A DNA stretch of 64,000 nucleotides from NCBI RefSeq assembly GCF_018916875.1, contig NZ_JAHLNO010000004.1:310001-374000 (forward strand), written 5' to 3'. A program made the position numbers and the translations under genes. The notes under the pieces are model-generated. The model did no database searches. It saw only the letters and a list, made by a program, of their open reading frames with translations, and was not told where the DNA came from. This DNA comes from Virgibacillus proomii (GTDB lineage Bacteria > Bacillota > Bacilli > Bacillales > Amphibacillaceae). Position 1 is the stretch's first letter. Each line of letters begins with the position of its first letter. Of the stretch, positions 21,191 to 34,058 are shown piece after piece.

Positions 21191-22468
21191 TCAAATCTTT
21201 TTATCTTTCTGGATTTTATCATAAACTTGTTTCATAGCTTGTTCAAATTTTCCGGTAGCTTTAGGTATATAGTATTGTTTATTTTTTATAGAATCTGGCA
21301 AGTATTGCTGCTTCACCCAACCATGTTCATACTCATGCGGATACAAATATTCTAAGCCTCGGCCTAATTTCTTGGCACCACTGTAGTGAGAATCCTTTAA
21401 GTGGGCAGGAATTTCCCCGCCTTTACCGCGTCTTACATCTTCTAACGCTGCATCCAATGCTTTATAAGCAGTGTTTGATTTTGGTGAGAGACATAATTCG
21501 GTAATCGCCACACTAAGCGGAATTCTAGCCTCAGGAAAACCTAACCGCTCTGCAGCCTGAACTGCTGCCAGTGCCCGTGGACCAGCTTGCGGATTTGCAA
21601 GTCCAATATCTTCATAGGCCGTAACAATCATTCTTCGAGCAATGCTATCTAGATCACCAGCTTCAATTAATCTTGCTAAATAGTGAAGTGCTGCATCTAC
21701 ATCACTACCACGGATTGACTTTTGGAAAGCAGATAGAACATCATAATGGGCATCCCCATCTTTATCATGAGAAAAACTTTTCTTTTGCATACATTCTTCT
21801 GCAATCGATATAGAAATATGAATTATATCGTTCTTATCCTCTGGTGTGGAAGATACGGCGAGTTCAACTCCATTTAAGGCAGCACGCATATCTCCATTGG
21901 CACTTTGCGCAAAGTGCTCTAATGCTTCCTCTGATAACTGGATGTTTTTATCCCCAACCCCTTTTTTTGAATCTGTCATTGCACGGGTAATTGCTTGTTT
22001 GACATGATCCGCTGTTAAACGATGTAATTCAAATAAATGACATCTACTGCGAATAGCCGGGTTAATAGAATGGTAAGGATTACTCGTTGTACAGCCAATC
22101 AAGATTATTAAATTACTTTCTAAATGAGGCAGTAAAAAGTCTTGTTTTGCCTTATCAAGACGATGAACCTCATCTAAAATAACTACGACCTGTCCGGTAA
22201 TTTTTGCTTCTTCTACAACAATTTCCATATCTTTTTTCTTATCGGTCACTGCATTTAATAATTTTATTGGTTTTCCAAGACTTTTTGCAAGTGCCATTGC
22301 CATAGATGTTTTTCCAGTTCCGGGAGGTCCAAAAAGAATCATGGAAGCTAACTGCTCAGCAGTTACCATCCGACGAATAATTTTTCCTTCACCAACTAAG
22401 TGCTCTTGACCAATAATTTCATCAATATGCTCCGGTCTCATTCGAACTGCGAGTGGTTTTTGTTTCAT
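21191..22468 (-). CDS. rarA: Replication-associated recombination ATPase RarA (YrvN)
   Basis: A 425-residue AAA+ ATPase of the clamp-loader clade (MgsA/RarA/WRNIP1) that acts at stalled replication forks. Walker A is FGPPGTGKTSMA (about 46-57), Walker B VVILDEVHRLDK, and sensor 1 GCTTSNP. The C-terminal tetramerisation region has the family's SLQKSIRGSDVDAALHYLARL-like and AYEDIGLANP motifs. It is divergent from cymR, as in B. subtilis. Confidence 0.95.
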   Translation of the reverse strand: MKQKPLAVRMRPEHIDEIIGQEHLVGEGKIIRRMVTAEQLASMILFGPPGTGKTSMAMALAKSLGKPIKLLNAVTDKKKDMEIVVEEAKITGQVVVILDEVHRLDKAKQDFLLPHLESNLIILIGCTTSNPYHSINPAIRSRCHLFELHRLTADHVKQAITRAMTDSKKGVGDKNIQLSEEALEHFAQSANGDMRAALNGVELAVSSTPEDKNDIIHISISIAEECMQKKSFSHDKDGDAHYDVLSAFQKSIRGSDVDAALHYLARLIEAGDLDSIARRMIVTAYEDIGLANPQAGPRALAAVQAAERLGFPEARIPLSVAITELCLSPKSNTAYKALDAALEDVRRGKGGEIPAHLKDSHYSGAKKLGRGLEYLYPHEYEHGWVKQQYLPDSIKNKQYYIPKATGKFEQAMKQVYDKIQKDKKI

Positions 22469-22628
22469 TTATACCGTCCTTTATATTATAATAATACACT
22501 GTTTACAAATTCGATTACTTTGTTATTACTTGATATAGGTTTTCCAATCATGCAAGTAGAATGGGTTCCATGCTATAATATCATGTATGAAGATAATTGG
22601 AACGTAATTAAAATTGAGGTGTCAGTAT

Positions 22629-23048
22629 ATGAAAATTTCAACTAAAGGGAGATATGGTCTTACTCTTATGATACATTTAGCGAAATGTCATGGCAAAGGA
22701 CCTACTTCTCTTAAACAAATAGCAAAAGAGAATAATTTATCTGAACATTATTTAGAACAATTAGCATCACCATTACGAAACTCAGGTTTAATTCGGAGTA
22801 TTCGCGGTGCGTATGGTGGTTATGTGTTAGCTAAAGATCCGATTGATATTAAAGCAGGAGACATTATTCGTGTTTTGGAAGGCCCTATTACTCCTGTTGA
22901 AGGAATTGAAGATGAAGAGCCTGCAAAGCAAGCCTTATGGTTACGTATTCGTGATGCTGTAAAAGATGTATTAGACACAACAACATTAAAAGATTTAGCT
23001 GATCATAATAATGATGAACCGCAAGAAGCATATATGTTTTATATTTAA
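22629..23048 (+). CDS. cymR: Rrf2-family cysteine metabolism repressor CymR
   Basis: A 139-residue Rrf2 regulator with winged helix (MKISTKGRYGLTLMIHLAKCHG, LSEHYLEQLASPLRNSGLIRSIRGAYGGYVLA). It lacks the three cysteines of the iron-sulfur Rrf2 proteins IscR and NsrR, which fits CymR. In B. subtilis CymR with CysK represses cysteine and methionine uptake and synthesis genes. The ATG at 22629 follows GAGGTG by six bases, while the upstream in-frame TTG overlaps that site. It heads an apparent five-gene operon through recD2. Confidence 0.92.
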   Translation: MKISTKGRYGLTLMIHLAKCHGKGPTSLKQIAKENNLSEHYLEQLASPLRNSGLIRSIRGAYGGYVLAKDPIDIKAGDIIRVLEGPITPVEGIEDEEPAKQALWLRIRDAVKDVLDTTTLKDLADHNNDEPQEAYMFYI

Positions 23049-23069
23049 GCCAGGGAAGGATAGATAGAC

Positions 23070-25339
<2,270 letters not shown>

Positions 25340-25354
25340 GTAAGGAGTTATACA

Positions 25355-26023
25355 ATGGATACTAAGCTACAACAAGCAATCACTTGTATAGAGGAAAGTA
25401 ATTTTGAAAAAGCTGCTGTATTATTCATGGAAATAATTGAGGAACAACCAAATGATCCGGTTGGCTATATTAACTTTGGTAATTTATTATTCCATATGAA
25501 TGATATGGAACGAGCACAGCGATTTTTTGAAAAAGCGATTCAACTTGATGCACATGCAGCAACTGCTTATTATGGGTTAGGTAATCTCTATTATGAACAG
25601 TCTTTATATAAAGAAGCTCAGGGGAACTTTCAAAAAGCAATTGAATTTGGTTTAGCCGAAGCAGATGTTTACTATTTACTAGGGATGACGCTACAACAGC
25701 AGGAGCATTATAAATTAGCACTCCCTTATTTGCTACGAGCTACCGAATTAGCCCCGGAAGATACAGAAATATTATTTCAATATGGGCTAAGTTTGGCGCA
25801 AATTCAACTTATTAACGATGCGGAGCAAATTTTTCAGCAGGTACTGGCTATACAAAAAGATCATAGCGACGCATATTATAATTTAGGGGTTATCGCTTTG
25901 TACAGAGAGCAACTAGAGAAAGCATTGCATTATTTTGACGAAGCATTACGTATTCAACCTGAGCATGTTTTAGCTCTAAACGGTAAAAAAGAAACGACTG
26001 CATTACTTAATGATGCGAAGTAA
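25355..26023 (+). CDS. yrrB: TPR-repeat protein (YrrB-like)
   Basis: A 222-residue protein built almost only of tetratricopeptide repeats, about six from residue 3 to 215 (for example NFEKAAVLFMEIIEEQPNDPVGYINFGNLL and AYYNLGVIALYREQLEKALHYFDEALRIQPEH). It is a scaffold-type protein-interaction module without enzyme motifs. The position between mnmA and recD2 is the same as yrrB in B. subtilis. TAAGGAG precedes the ATG. Confidence 0.9.
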   Translation: MDTKLQQAITCIEESNFEKAAVLFMEIIEEQPNDPVGYINFGNLLFHMNDMERAQRFFEKAIQLDAHAATAYYGLGNLYYEQSLYKEAQGNFQKAIEFGLAEADVYYLLGMTLQQQEHYKLALPYLLRATELAPEDTEILFQYGLSLAQIQLINDAEQIFQQVLAIQKDHSDAYYNLGVIALYREQLEKALHYFDEALRIQPEHVLALNGKKETTALLNDAK

Positions 26024-26041
26024 AATAATGGAGTGTTTGGA

Positions 26042-28384
26042 ATGGATCAAGATAACCAAGCGGTTGAGAATCAGCGGTATATTCGTGGTGAATTGCTTCA
26101 TATGATCTTTCACAACGAACTGGAGCACTTTTCGATTGCAAAAATAAAAGTTATCGAGACGAATGAAGCCTTTGAAGACAAAACAATTGTTATCAAAGGC
26201 TATTTTTCCAATTTGCAACCGGAAACGAGCTATTATTTCTATGGCATGTTTGAACGCCATCCTCGGTTTGGCACGCAATATAAAGTAGTTTCTTATCGAA
26301 CGTTTGTTCCTGCTACAAAGGACGGGTTAATTGCTTATTTATCAAGTGATTTATTTTATGGTGTTGGTAAAAAAACAGCTCAAAGGATCATTGATACGTT
26401 GGGAGATACTGCCATCTCAAAAATTTTGGATGATCCAGAAGCATTATCTACCGTTCCAGGTATTAAAAAAGAAACCGCCAAATCTCTCCGGGAAACGTTA
26501 CTGGAGAATCAAGGCTTTGAACGTGTCGCCGTTTATTTAGCTAATTATAATATTGGCTTAAAGATGGCACAGAAAATTTATGAGCATTATAAAGATGAAG
26601 CTGTTGATTTAATTGAAGCCGATCCTTATCAATTCGTGTTTGATATTGAAGGATTTGGTTTTCGGACAGCTGATGAAATTGCTAGACAAATGGGCCTACC
26701 TGCCAGTCATCCTAATCGTATTGGGGCAGGTTGCATCTATGTTTTACAACGTTCTGTCCTAGATGGTCATGTTTATTTACCAATGGATGTATGCCTAGCT
26801 TCTGTTTTTGACCTATTAGCTCCAGGTGAGATTTCTGAAGCAGTCATTACAGAACAACTGATTGCCTTAAATAAGGATAAAAAGATCATTATTCAAGACG
26901 GAAATGTATACTTACCTGTCCTTTATTACGCTGAAGATGGTTTTAGCTCACATTTACAACGAGTGCTTAAGAAAAAGGTAGAGCATCACACGCCATTAGC
27001 TGAGCTAATGAAAATTATTGGTGCTATTGAGGAAGAAGAAATCTTATCTTATGGAAAAGAACAATTTGCCGCAATTAATCAGGCGATTCACTCTAAAGTA
27101 ATGATTCTTACAGGAGGCCCAGGAACGGGGAAAACAACGGTGATTAAAGGGATTTTAAAGGCATATGCAGCGATTCATGAGCTTTCATTAGATAAACAGG
27201 ATTATAAAAATAATGATGACTTTCCGTTTGTTTTAACTGCTCCAACCGGACGAGCCGCTAAACGGTTAAATGAATCGACTGGTCTTCCGGCGATGACAGC
27301 TCATCGACTATTAGGTTGGGACGGCAATCATAACTTTGAAAAAAATGACAGCAATCCATTGTCCGGCAGGTTTTTAATCATTGATGAATTTTCGATGGTT
27401 GATATTTGGTTAGCTAATCAATTATTTAAAGCCATCTCTGATGAAATGCAAGTGCTGATTGTCGGTGACGAAGATCAGTTGCCTTCTGTTGGTCCAGGTC
27501 AAGTGCTATCCGATCTTTTACGTACAGGGCAAATCCCATACGTTCGGTTAACTGAAGTATACCGTCAGCAAGAAGGTTCCAAAATTATCCAACTTGCCCA
27601 CGAAATAAAAAATGATCAAGTTATTAACTTAGAAAAAGATAAGGACTTTAATTTTATCCCATGTAATGAGTCACAAATGGTCGATGTGATAACGACCATC
27701 TTCACGAAAGCTTTGGAGAAAGGTTTTGACACAAAAGATATTCAAGTACTTGCTCCGATGTATCGTTCGGAAGCTGGCATTACAAAGCTTAATCAAGAGT
27801 TGCAAGGAGTTATTAATCCAAAAACCAGGAAAAAAAGAGAAGTCAAAACAACGGATGCGGTGTTTCGAGTGGGCGATAAAGTCATTCAGCTTGTCAATCA
27901 ACCAGAGGATGGAGTTTATAATGGGGATATTGGAGAGGTTGTCGCTATTTTTCGCGAAGAAGAGAACACAGAACAAGTAGAACAGCTCGTGGTAGCTTAT
28001 GATGATCGAGAAATAGTGTATGAGCGGAAAGATTATCAAAATATTATGCTTGCTTACTGTATATCGATTCATAAGTCGCAAGGTAGTGAATTTCCAATTG
28101 TTATCTTACCTGTAGTACGAGCGTATTATCGGATGTTACGAAAAAATTTATTATATACCGCGATTACAAGAAGTAAACAATCATTAATTATTTGTGGGGA
28201 AAAGCAGTCTTTTTTATACGGCATTTCTACAGTTGATACAAACCAGCGCTATACAAGCCTTGTAGAAAATTTACATGCTAAACTTGGCGATGATGACAAA
28301 ACAGTTAGCATGGAAAAGGCAGAGGAGGATAGTGAAACAGTTACTAAAGAAGATGCCGATCTTTCTCCATATGATTTTATGTAA
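26042..28384 (+). CDS. recD2: RecD2-type 5'-3' DNA helicase (YrrC)
   Basis: A 780-residue SF1B helicase. An N-terminal OB-like region and helix-hairpin-helix motifs (GVGKKTAQRIIDTLG, TVPGIKKETAKSL, GFGFRTADEIARQ) come first. The helicase core from about residue 340 has Walker A LTGGPGTGKTTV, Walker B LIIDEFSMVD, motif III VGDEDQLPSVGPG, and SIHKSQGSEFP near the end. RecD2 helps forks pass damage and works outside RecBCD. The ATG chosen is eight bases after GGAG; a GTG three codons earlier overlaps that site. The acidic C-terminal tail is variable. Confidence 0.93.
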   Translation: MDQDNQAVENQRYIRGELLHMIFHNELEHFSIAKIKVIETNEAFEDKTIVIKGYFSNLQPETSYYFYGMFERHPRFGTQYKVVSYRTFVPATKDGLIAYLSSDLFYGVGKKTAQRIIDTLGDTAISKILDDPEALSTVPGIKKETAKSLRETLLENQGFERVAVYLANYNIGLKMAQKIYEHYKDEAVDLIEADPYQFVFDIEGFGFRTADEIARQMGLPASHPNRIGAGCIYVLQRSVLDGHVYLPMDVCLASVFDLLAPGEISEAVITEQLIALNKDKKIIIQDGNVYLPVLYYAEDGFSSHLQRVLKKKVEHHTPLAELMKIIGAIEEEEILSYGKEQFAAINQAIHSKVMILTGGPGTGKTTVIKGILKAYAAIHELSLDKQDYKNNDDFPFVLTAPTGRAAKRLNESTGLPAMTAHRLLGWDGNHNFEKNDSNPLSGRFLIIDEFSMVDIWLANQLFKAISDEMQVLIVGDEDQLPSVGPGQVLSDLLRTGQIPYVRLTEVYRQQEGSKIIQLAHEIKNDQVINLEKDKDFNFIPCNESQMVDVITTIFTKALEKGFDTKDIQVLAPMYRSEAGITKLNQELQGVINPKTRKKREVKTTDAVFRVGDKVIQLVNQPEDGVYNGDIGEVVAIFREEENTEQVEQLVVAYDDREIVYERKDYQNIMLAYCISIHKSQGSEFPIVILPVVRAYYRMLRKNLLYTAITRSKQSLIICGEKQSFLYGISTVDTNQRYTSLVENLHAKLGDDDKTVSMEKAEEDSETVTKEDADLSPYDFM

Positions 28385-28423
28385 GGAGGAAGTATATTTT
28401 TTCCAAATTTGGGTTAGCATGAT

Positions 28424-28602
28424 GATAAAGTGAAACTTCATTCCGTGGAACGCTTTTCCACGGAATGTTAGTACCGCAAGGGGTATAACCTTAAAGGCCT
28501 CCCGAACGAATCGGGCATTAGGAGTCGTTACCTCCCACTTAGACTTCTGCGTGTTTTCCATAACCTCGGAAGTAGGAATCTTACGGTACCTTAGATGCGG
28601 AA
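28424..28602 (-). repeat. Structured intergenic repeat A, copy 6 (reverse orientation)
   Basis: The only clear copy inverted in the window. Read on the minus strand it runs from CCGCATCTAAGGTACCGTAAG through TAAGTGGGAGGTAACGACTCCTAATGCCCGATTCG to hairpin CATTCCGTGG...CCACGGAATG and GAAGTTTCACTTTAT. It also carries the GGCCTTTAAGGTTATACCCC insertion. It follows recD2 and may act as its terminator. Confidence 0.8.
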
Positions 28603-28644
28603 TGAATAATACAAGAACATTAAATTTAAAAGGAGTACTTGATC

Positions 28645-28839
28645 ATGCGATGCCCAAATTGTCATGGAAAAGATATCGGAAAAATTGGTACGAGTCAATA
28701 CTATTGTTGGAATTGCTTCATTGAAATGACCGTGCAAAATAATAAATTAACGATTCATCAGGTAGAAGCAGATGGTTCATTAAGCTCGTTAAATGACTTA
28801 TTCAATGAGGATGAAAGAACGATCTATGGCAACTTCTAA
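28645..28839 (+). CDS. Small zinc-ribbon protein
   Basis: A 64-residue protein with an N-terminal zinc ribbon: CPNC ... YYCWNCFIEM gives two CxxC pairs at about residues 3-6 and 20-23. The acidic C-terminal half (SLSSLNDLFNEDERTIYGNF) is probably helical. AAAGGAG at 28629-28635 serves the ATG; a TTG two codons earlier is closer than usual. Conserved small proteins of this kind are found before yrrI in related genomes, but I cannot give a function. Confidence 0.7.
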   Translation: MRCPNCHGKDIGKIGTSQYYCWNCFIEMTVQNNKLTIHQVEADGSLSSLNDLFNEDERTIYGNF

Positions 28840-28874
28840 ACTTTTATATTTACAGCTAGTGGGAGGCTAAACCT

Positions 28875-29981
28875 ATGTTTAAAAACAATCGGAGTTTAAA
28901 CTTCCTTTATTGGCTGCTAATTGGTATATCTCTTTTCCTATTCTTTTATTTAATGATTAAACTGTTCCCTTTTTATAAAGCAGTTTTTTTAGTTATTTGG
29001 CGTGTATTAGCTCCATTTGTTATCTCCTGCTTGATCGCATATTTATTATATCCGATTGTCCGTATGATTCATCAATACAATGTTCCAAAAGGGGTTGCAG
29101 TATTAATTATCTATGTGCTCTTTTTTGGTGGCACCGCTTATTTAATTTATCGAGTTTATCCAATGATTGTTATGCAAGTAAGAGAATTAAACGAACAATT
29201 TCCGCAATTTGTAACGATGTATGAAAAAACTATTTATCAAATGTATGAATATACCTCGTTCTTACCTGAAACGGTGCATGATAAATTTGATCAATTGCTT
29301 ATACGTATTGAAAATGGCCTGGATCGTTTGTTGGAACGATTGGTAAATGGCTTTACGAAGGTATTCGACTTCGTTGTTTTTATCACTGTTATACCAGTGC
29401 TTGTTTTTTATTTTTTAAAGGATTATGACCAAATTAAAGACTATACAAAACAATTTATCCCATTCAAATATCGATCTACCTCTAGTAAAATATTGCATGG
29501 CATTGATGAAAGCTTAGGCAATTACATTCGTGGTCAGCTTATTGTTTGTTTATTTGTTAGCCTTACATCATTTGTGGTTTTCAAATTCGTCTTGGGGCTG
29601 GATTTTGCCCTGTTATTAGCGATCTTAATGGGAATAACGAATCTAATCCCATATTTTGGTCCTATTATTGGAGCGGCTCCCGCTGTATTAATTGCTTTCA
29701 CTATCTCCACTAAGCTTGTTTTTTTTGTGATTTTGTCTGTGTTTGTTATTCAATTAATTGAAAGCAATTTGTTGTCACCTTACATTGTAGGAAAAAGCAT
29801 TAATATCCATCCAGCAGCGATTATCTTCGCTTTATTACTAGGAGGTCAATTGTTTGGAGTAATTGGTATGATTATTGCTGTACCACTGATGACAGTGCTA
29901 AAAGTAGTAGTCAAAGATGTTCTGATTGGGAGAAAATACAGCCAAAACCATAAAGCTTCTAATCCATCGGCTCCAACATAA
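28875..29981 (+). CDS. yrrI: AI-2E family transporter (YrrI-like)
   Basis: A 368-residue integral membrane protein of the AI-2E/PerM family, named for autoinducer-2 export but with mostly unknown or ion-exchange substrates. About seven or eight helices are visible. The family signature is the region LGLDFALLLAILMGITNLIPYFGPIIGAAPAVLIAF, with IESNLLSPYIVGKSINIHPAAII afterwards. It lies just before alaS, the same place as B. subtilis yrrI. GGGAGG precedes the ATG. Confidence 0.88.
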   Translation: MFKNNRSLNFLYWLLIGISLFLFFYLMIKLFPFYKAVFLVIWRVLAPFVISCLIAYLLYPIVRMIHQYNVPKGVAVLIIYVLFFGGTAYLIYRVYPMIVMQVRELNEQFPQFVTMYEKTIYQMYEYTSFLPETVHDKFDQLLIRIENGLDRLLERLVNGFTKVFDFVVFITVIPVLVFYFLKDYDQIKDYTKQFIPFKYRSTSSKILHGIDESLGNYIRGQLIVCLFVSLTSFVVFKFVLGLDFALLLAILMGITNLIPYFGPIIGAAPAVLIAFTISTKLVFFVILSVFVIQLIESNLLSPYIVGKSINIHPAAIIFALLLGGQLFGVIGMIIAVPLMTVLKVVVKDVLIGRKYSQNHKASNPSAPT

Positions 29982-30010
29982 TTGACATTTTAATAGATGT
30001 TTTTTATAAT
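29982..30010 (+). promoter_or_regulatory. Sigma-A promoter of the alaS transcript
   Basis: Perfect TTGACA (29982-29987) and TATAAT (30005-30010) hexamers separated by 17 bases, immediately after the yrrI stop codon and just upstream of the T-box leader. Confidence 0.9.
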
Positions 30011-30019
30011 AACGTATAA

Positions 30020-30262
30020 CAAGCATATAGTCCATAATGCGTTGAAGGTTCTGAGTACATGATACGTGCTTTTTCTAGAGAGGGGATTCCATGGCTGTAA
30101 GAACCCCCAAAGTTCACATCATGGAAGCTGTTCTGGAGTGCGTCTCATCCCCGCCGGTTACATACCGTTATCATGTATAAGTGATGAATACGAATGTATT
30201 CATAATAAGGGTGGTACCGCGATTAATCTCGTCCCTGCAAATGCAGAGAGGGGATTTTTTTA
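30020..30262 (+). promoter_or_regulatory. T-box leader of alaS
   Basis: AGGGTGGTACCGCG (30208-30221) is the T-box core. Stem I can form from AGAGGGGA (about 30077) with TCATCCCC (30145-30152). Candidate alanine specifiers on its 3' side are GCG at 30140-30142 or GCT at 30127-30129, and by eye I cannot choose between them. The terminator is the hairpin ATCTCGTCCCTGCA / TGCAGAGAGGGGAT plus seven Ts (30225-30262). A repeat A copy lies between this terminator and the gene. Confidence 0.88.
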
Positions 30263-30263
30263 A

Positions 30264-30454
30264 TTTTATCCCGCATATAAGGTGCCGTAAGACTCCCACT
30301 TCAAGAGCCTGAGTTGGTACAAAAGGCTCTAAGTGGGAGAAAACGGCACCTAAATGCCCGATTCGTTCGGGAGGACTTTAGGTCATAGCCCTTGCGGTAC
30401 TAACATTCATAGGGGGTAAAGGAAACCTCCTACTGAATGAAGTTTACTTTATTA
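30264..30454 (+). repeat. Structured intergenic repeat A, copy 7 (in the alaS 5' region)
   Basis: Full-length copy with GGTGCCGT...ACGGCACC, CTCCCACTT...TAAGTGGGAG, the GGACTTTAGGTCATAGCCC insertion, and a 3' hairpin CATTCATAGGGGG...CCTCCTACTGAATG. It lies between the T-box terminator and alaS, so a read-through transcript would contain the whole structure. Confidence 0.8.
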
Positions 30455-30604
30455 TAATTAGAACTTTCGGTACAAATAGGGTAAAAATTGAACCTTAGCG
30501 TTTTACACTTAAATATAGTTACTTTTAATTACTCGTTCAAAAGGAGAAAAAAGGTAAGACTTTTGAACAAGAATCTTTAAATAAAGTTGCAGGAGGAAGG
30601 AATA

Positions 30605-33247
30605 ATGAAACGATTAACTTCAGCACAAGTAAGACAAATGTTTCTTGATTTTTTTAAGGAAAAAGGGCATCGTGTAGAGCCTAGTGCACCGTTAATTCCA
30701 AAGGACGATCCGACTTTACTATGGATTAATAGTGGTGTGGCTACCTTAAAGAAATATTTTGATGGACGAGTCATTCCTGATAATCCACGGATTGTTAATG
30801 CCCAAAAGTCGATTCGTACAAATGATATTGAAAATGTAGGGTTTACAGCAAGGCATCACACGTTTTTTGAGATGCTGGGAAACTTTTCAATAGGTGACTA
30901 TTTTAAACAAGAAGCGGTTGAATGGGCATGGGAGTTTCTAACGAGTGATAAATGGATTGGTTTTGATAAAAATCGGTTGTCCGTTACGGTACATCCGGAA
31001 GATGATGAGGCATACGATATTTGGCTAAACACAATTGGTTTACCAGAAGAACGAATTATTCGTTTAGAAGAAAATTTTTGGGATATTGGTGAGGGACCTA
31101 GTGGACCAAATACGGAAATCTTTTACGATCGTGGGGAAAAATATGGCAATGACCCCAATGATCCTGAGCTTTATCCGGGTGGAGAAAATGATCGTTATTT
31201 AGAAATATGGAATCTGGTTTTCTCACAATTTAATCACAACCCAGATGATACATATACGCCACTACCTAAAAAGAATATAGATACAGGACTTGGGCTAGAA
31301 CGAATTGTATCCGTAATTCAAAATGTTCCAACTAACTTTGAAACGGATCTGTTTATGCCGATAATAAAAAAGACAGAGGAATTAGCTACAACGAAATATG
31401 GAGAAAGTAAGATGGGAGATACTGCCTACAAAGTAATTGCCGACCATGTTCGTACGGTTAGCTTTGCGATAGGAGATGGCGCTGTACCTTCAAATGAAGG
31501 AAGAGGTTACGTGCTACGAAGGTTAATTCGCCGCGCTGTTCGGTTTGCTAAAGAAATTGGCATCGAAAAACCATTTATGTATGAGCTTGTTTCTGTTGTT
31601 GCTGATGTTATGAAAGATTTCTATGATCAAGTTGTAAAGAAGCAGGAATTTATTAAAGAAATGATCAAAGTCGAAGAAGAGAGATTCCATGAAACACTTC
31701 ATGATGGTTTAGAAATATTAACAACGATTATCAACCATGAGAAAGCGAAGGGAAATTCCGTATTTCCGGGTGTCGAAGTATTTCGTTTATACGATACGTA
31801 TGGTTTCCCGAAAGAACTAACCGAAGAATATGTGAAAGCAGAAGGTTTTTCTATTGACGAAGCAGGTTTTCAAGCGGAAATGGAAAAACAAAGAGAACGA
31901 GCTCGCAAGGCTCGACAAAAGGTAGATTCCATGCAGGTGCAAGGAGGTGCGCTGTCAGAAATAGACGTTGAGAGTGAATTCGTCGGATACACAAGCACAA
32001 AACAAAATACGACGATTGCAGCGATCATTAAAGGAGATGAGCATGTTAAGCAAACAAAAGCAGATGAAGAAGTATATCTACTATTGCATCAGACTCCTTT
32101 TTACGCTGAAAGTGGCGGACAAATCGCTGACAGAGGGATGATTTATACGAAATATGCAACTGCCCAGGTTGAAGATGTACAAAAATCTCCCAAAGGACAG
32201 CATGTTCACCGTGTTCGCGTCATTAAAGGAGACTTGTCTGTAGGTGAAACGGTTACGGCAGAAGTGGATGCATCCAAACGCTCGTTTATTGTAAAAAACC
32301 ATACCGCTACACATTTATTACATCAAGCTTTAAAAGATGTGTTAGGAGATCATGTCAATCAAGCGGGATCTTTAGTAACATCAGAGCGACTCCGTTTTGA
32401 CTTCTCGCATTATCACGCAGTTACGAAACAAGAACTAGCAAAAATCGAGCAAATTGTTAATGAGAAGATTTGGGAATCTATTCCATTGCAAATTACGAAT
32501 GAGACATTAGAGGATGCAAAAAACATGGGGGCGATGGCCCTATTTGGGGAAAAATATGGTGATATTGTTCGAGTAGTTAAAGTCGGTGATTACAGTATAG
32601 AATTATGCGGTGGTTGCCATGTTATCAATACTTCAGAAATCGGTTTGTTTAAAATTATTTCTGAAAGTGGAATAGGAGCGGGAGTAAGGAGAATTGAAGC
32701 TGTAACAAGTAAACAAGCTTATGAACTATTGTCAGGAAGATTAGAGATATTACAGCAAGCAGCGCAATTAGTAAAGGCGAACGAAGCAGCTGTTCCTGAG
32801 AAAATCGAAGGTCTATTCCATGAAATTAAGCAATTGACAAAAGAGACGGAATCACTCCGCGCGAAAATAACAAATAAGGAAGCTGCTTCCATGCTAGATA
32901 ATGTTGAAAAAGTTGCTGGTATTTCCGTTCTGGCACAAAAAGTAGATGTTCGTGATATGAAGCAATTGCGTAGTATGGTGGATGATTTAAAACAGAAACT
33001 GGATTCTGGTATCATTCTACTAGCAATGGAGAATAATGATAAGGTACAATTAGCGGCTGGTCTATCAAAGGATTTAGTCGATAAAGGTTTTCATGCTGGT
33101 CACTTAATTAAACAAGCTGCTGAAGCTTGTGGTGGTGGCGGTGGCGGCCGTCCAGATATGGCCCAAGCCGGAGGAAAGGATCCTTCAAAAATAAACCAAG
33201 CATTACAGACCGCTGTCGATTATGTAAAAGAAAAGGTTAATCCATAA
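30605..33247 (+). CDS. alaS: Alanyl-tRNA synthetase
   Basis: An 880-residue synthetase with the full set of domains: catalytic class II core at the N-terminus ([39 protein letters not shown]), an editing domain with [11 protein letters not shown] and CGGCHV zinc ligands around 565-670, and the C-Ala domain ending in [16 protein letters not shown]. The ATG follows AGGAGGAAGG; the longer frame only adds this ribosome site. Expression should respond to tRNA-Ala charging through the T-box. Confidence 0.97.
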   Translation: MKRLTSAQVRQMFLDFFKEKGHRVEPSAPLIPKDDPTLLWINSGVATLKKYFDGRVIPDNPRIVNAQKSIRTNDIENVGFTARHHTFFEMLGNFSIGDYFKQEAVEWAWEFLTSDKWIGFDKNRLSVTVHPEDDEAYDIWLNTIGLPEERIIRLEENFWDIGEGPSGPNTEIFYDRGEKYGNDPNDPELYPGGENDRYLEIWNLVFSQFNHNPDDTYTPLPKKNIDTGLGLERIVSVIQNVPTNFETDLFMPIIKKTEELATTKYGESKMGDTAYKVIADHVRTVSFAIGDGAVPSNEGRGYVLRRLIRRAVRFAKEIGIEKPFMYELVSVVADVMKDFYDQVVKKQEFIKEMIKVEEERFHETLHDGLEILTTIINHEKAKGNSVFPGVEVFRLYDTYGFPKELTEEYVKAEGFSIDEAGFQAEMEKQRERARKARQKVDSMQVQGGALSEIDVESEFVGYTSTKQNTTIAAIIKGDEHVKQTKADEEVYLLLHQTPFYAESGGQIADRGMIYTKYATAQVEDVQKSPKGQHVHRVRVIKGDLSVGETVTAEVDASKRSFIVKNHTATHLLHQALKDVLGDHVNQAGSLVTSERLRFDFSHYHAVTKQELAKIEQIVNEKIWESIPLQITNETLEDAKNMGAMALFGEKYGDIVRVVKVGDYSIELCGGCHVINTSEIGLFKIISESGIGAGVRRIEAVTSKQAYELLSGRLEILQQAAQLVKANEAAVPEKIEGLFHEIKQLTKETESLRAKITNKEAASMLDNVEKVAGISVLAQKVDVRDMKQLRSMVDDLKQKLDSGIILLAMENNDKVQLAAGLSKDLVDKGFHAGHLIKQAAEACGGGGGGRPDMAQAGGKDPSKINQALQTAVDYVKEKVNP

Positions 33248-33366
33248 ATTGTATATCTTTTCGTAAAAAAGATATAATTAATTCTACAAACATGTTAAGA
33301 TAAGATAAAAGATGTTACGATATGATGAAGCTAATAGATGAATGATCCCAAGATTGAGGTGTCATG

Positions 33367-33636
33367 ATGAGTTCAATTGATAAAACAATGAAATTTAATT
33401 TTTCGGAAGAGCCATTTGACCAAGATATTAGAGAAATACTTAACAAAGTATATGAAGCATTAAAGGAAAAAGGGTATAATCCGATTAATCAGATTGTCGG
33501 CTACTTATTATCCGGTGATCCTGCATATATTCCAAGATACAAAGATGCACGTAATTTAATTCGGAAAATTGAACGAGATGAATTGATAGAAGAGCTGGTT
33601 AAATTTTATTTAGAACACCAGAAGATAGACAAATGA
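33367..33636 (+). CDS. yrzL: IreB-family protein (DUF965, YrzL)
   Basis: An 89-residue protein matching the IreB/DUF965 family ([53 protein letters not shown]). In Enterococcus IreB is a substrate of the IreK Ser/Thr kinase and affects cephalosporin resistance; the role in Bacillus is less clear. Of the two adjacent ATGs, the second is better spaced from GAGGTG and matches family N-termini. It overlaps ruvX by four bases. Confidence 0.9.
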   Translation: MSSIDKTMKFNFSEEPFDQDIREILNKVYEALKEKGYNPINQIVGYLLSGDPAYIPRYKDARNLIRKIERDELIEELVKFYLEHQKIDK

Positions 33637-34046
33637 AACTAATGGGATTAGATGTCGGGTCTAAAACGATAGGGATCGCGGTCAGTGATCCCTTTGGCTG
33701 GACCGCACAAGGCATTACGACAATAAAATGGAATGAAGCAGACATAACATCTGCAGACGAAGCGTTAAAAAAAATTATAAACGAGCATCAAGTTGGGAAA
33801 GCTATTGTTGGACTTCCTAAAAATATGAATGGCACAATTGGCGAGCGTGGTGAAGCATCAATTGCTTTTGCCAAGCATATCGAAAAAACATTTGGAATTC
33901 CAACGGAACTTTGGGATGAACGTTTGACGACAATGGCAGCTGAAAGAGTTTTACTTGAAGCAGACGTCAGTAGAAAAAAACGTAAGAAAGTAGTCGATAA
34001 AATGGCGGCAGTAATGATTTTACAAGGCTACTTAGACCAGAAATAA
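33633..34046 (+). CDS. ruvX: Holliday junction resolvase-like / pre-16S rRNA nuclease RuvX (YqgF, YrrK)
   Basis: A 137-residue RNase H-fold protein ([55 protein letters not shown]). The acidic residues D7, E-of-DER and D near the C-terminus form the expected active site. The family is assigned to 16S rRNA 5'-end processing and to Holliday junction cleavage. It sits in the alaS-yrzL-ruvX-yrzB set conserved across Bacillaceae. The ATG overlaps the yrzL stop (ATGA). Confidence 0.93.
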   Translation: MKLMGLDVGSKTIGIAVSDPFGWTAQGITTIKWNEADITSADEALKKIINEHQVGKAIVGLPKNMNGTIGERGEASIAFAKHIEKTFGIPTELWDERLTTMAAERVLLEADVSRKKRKKVVDKMAAVMILQGYLDQK

Positions 34047-34058
34047 AGGAGTGGAAAA

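Noticed and set aside
30066..30263. A 65-codon frame in the alaS leader
   Set aside because: It coincides exactly with the T-box RNA (stem I to terminator), which explains the sequence better.
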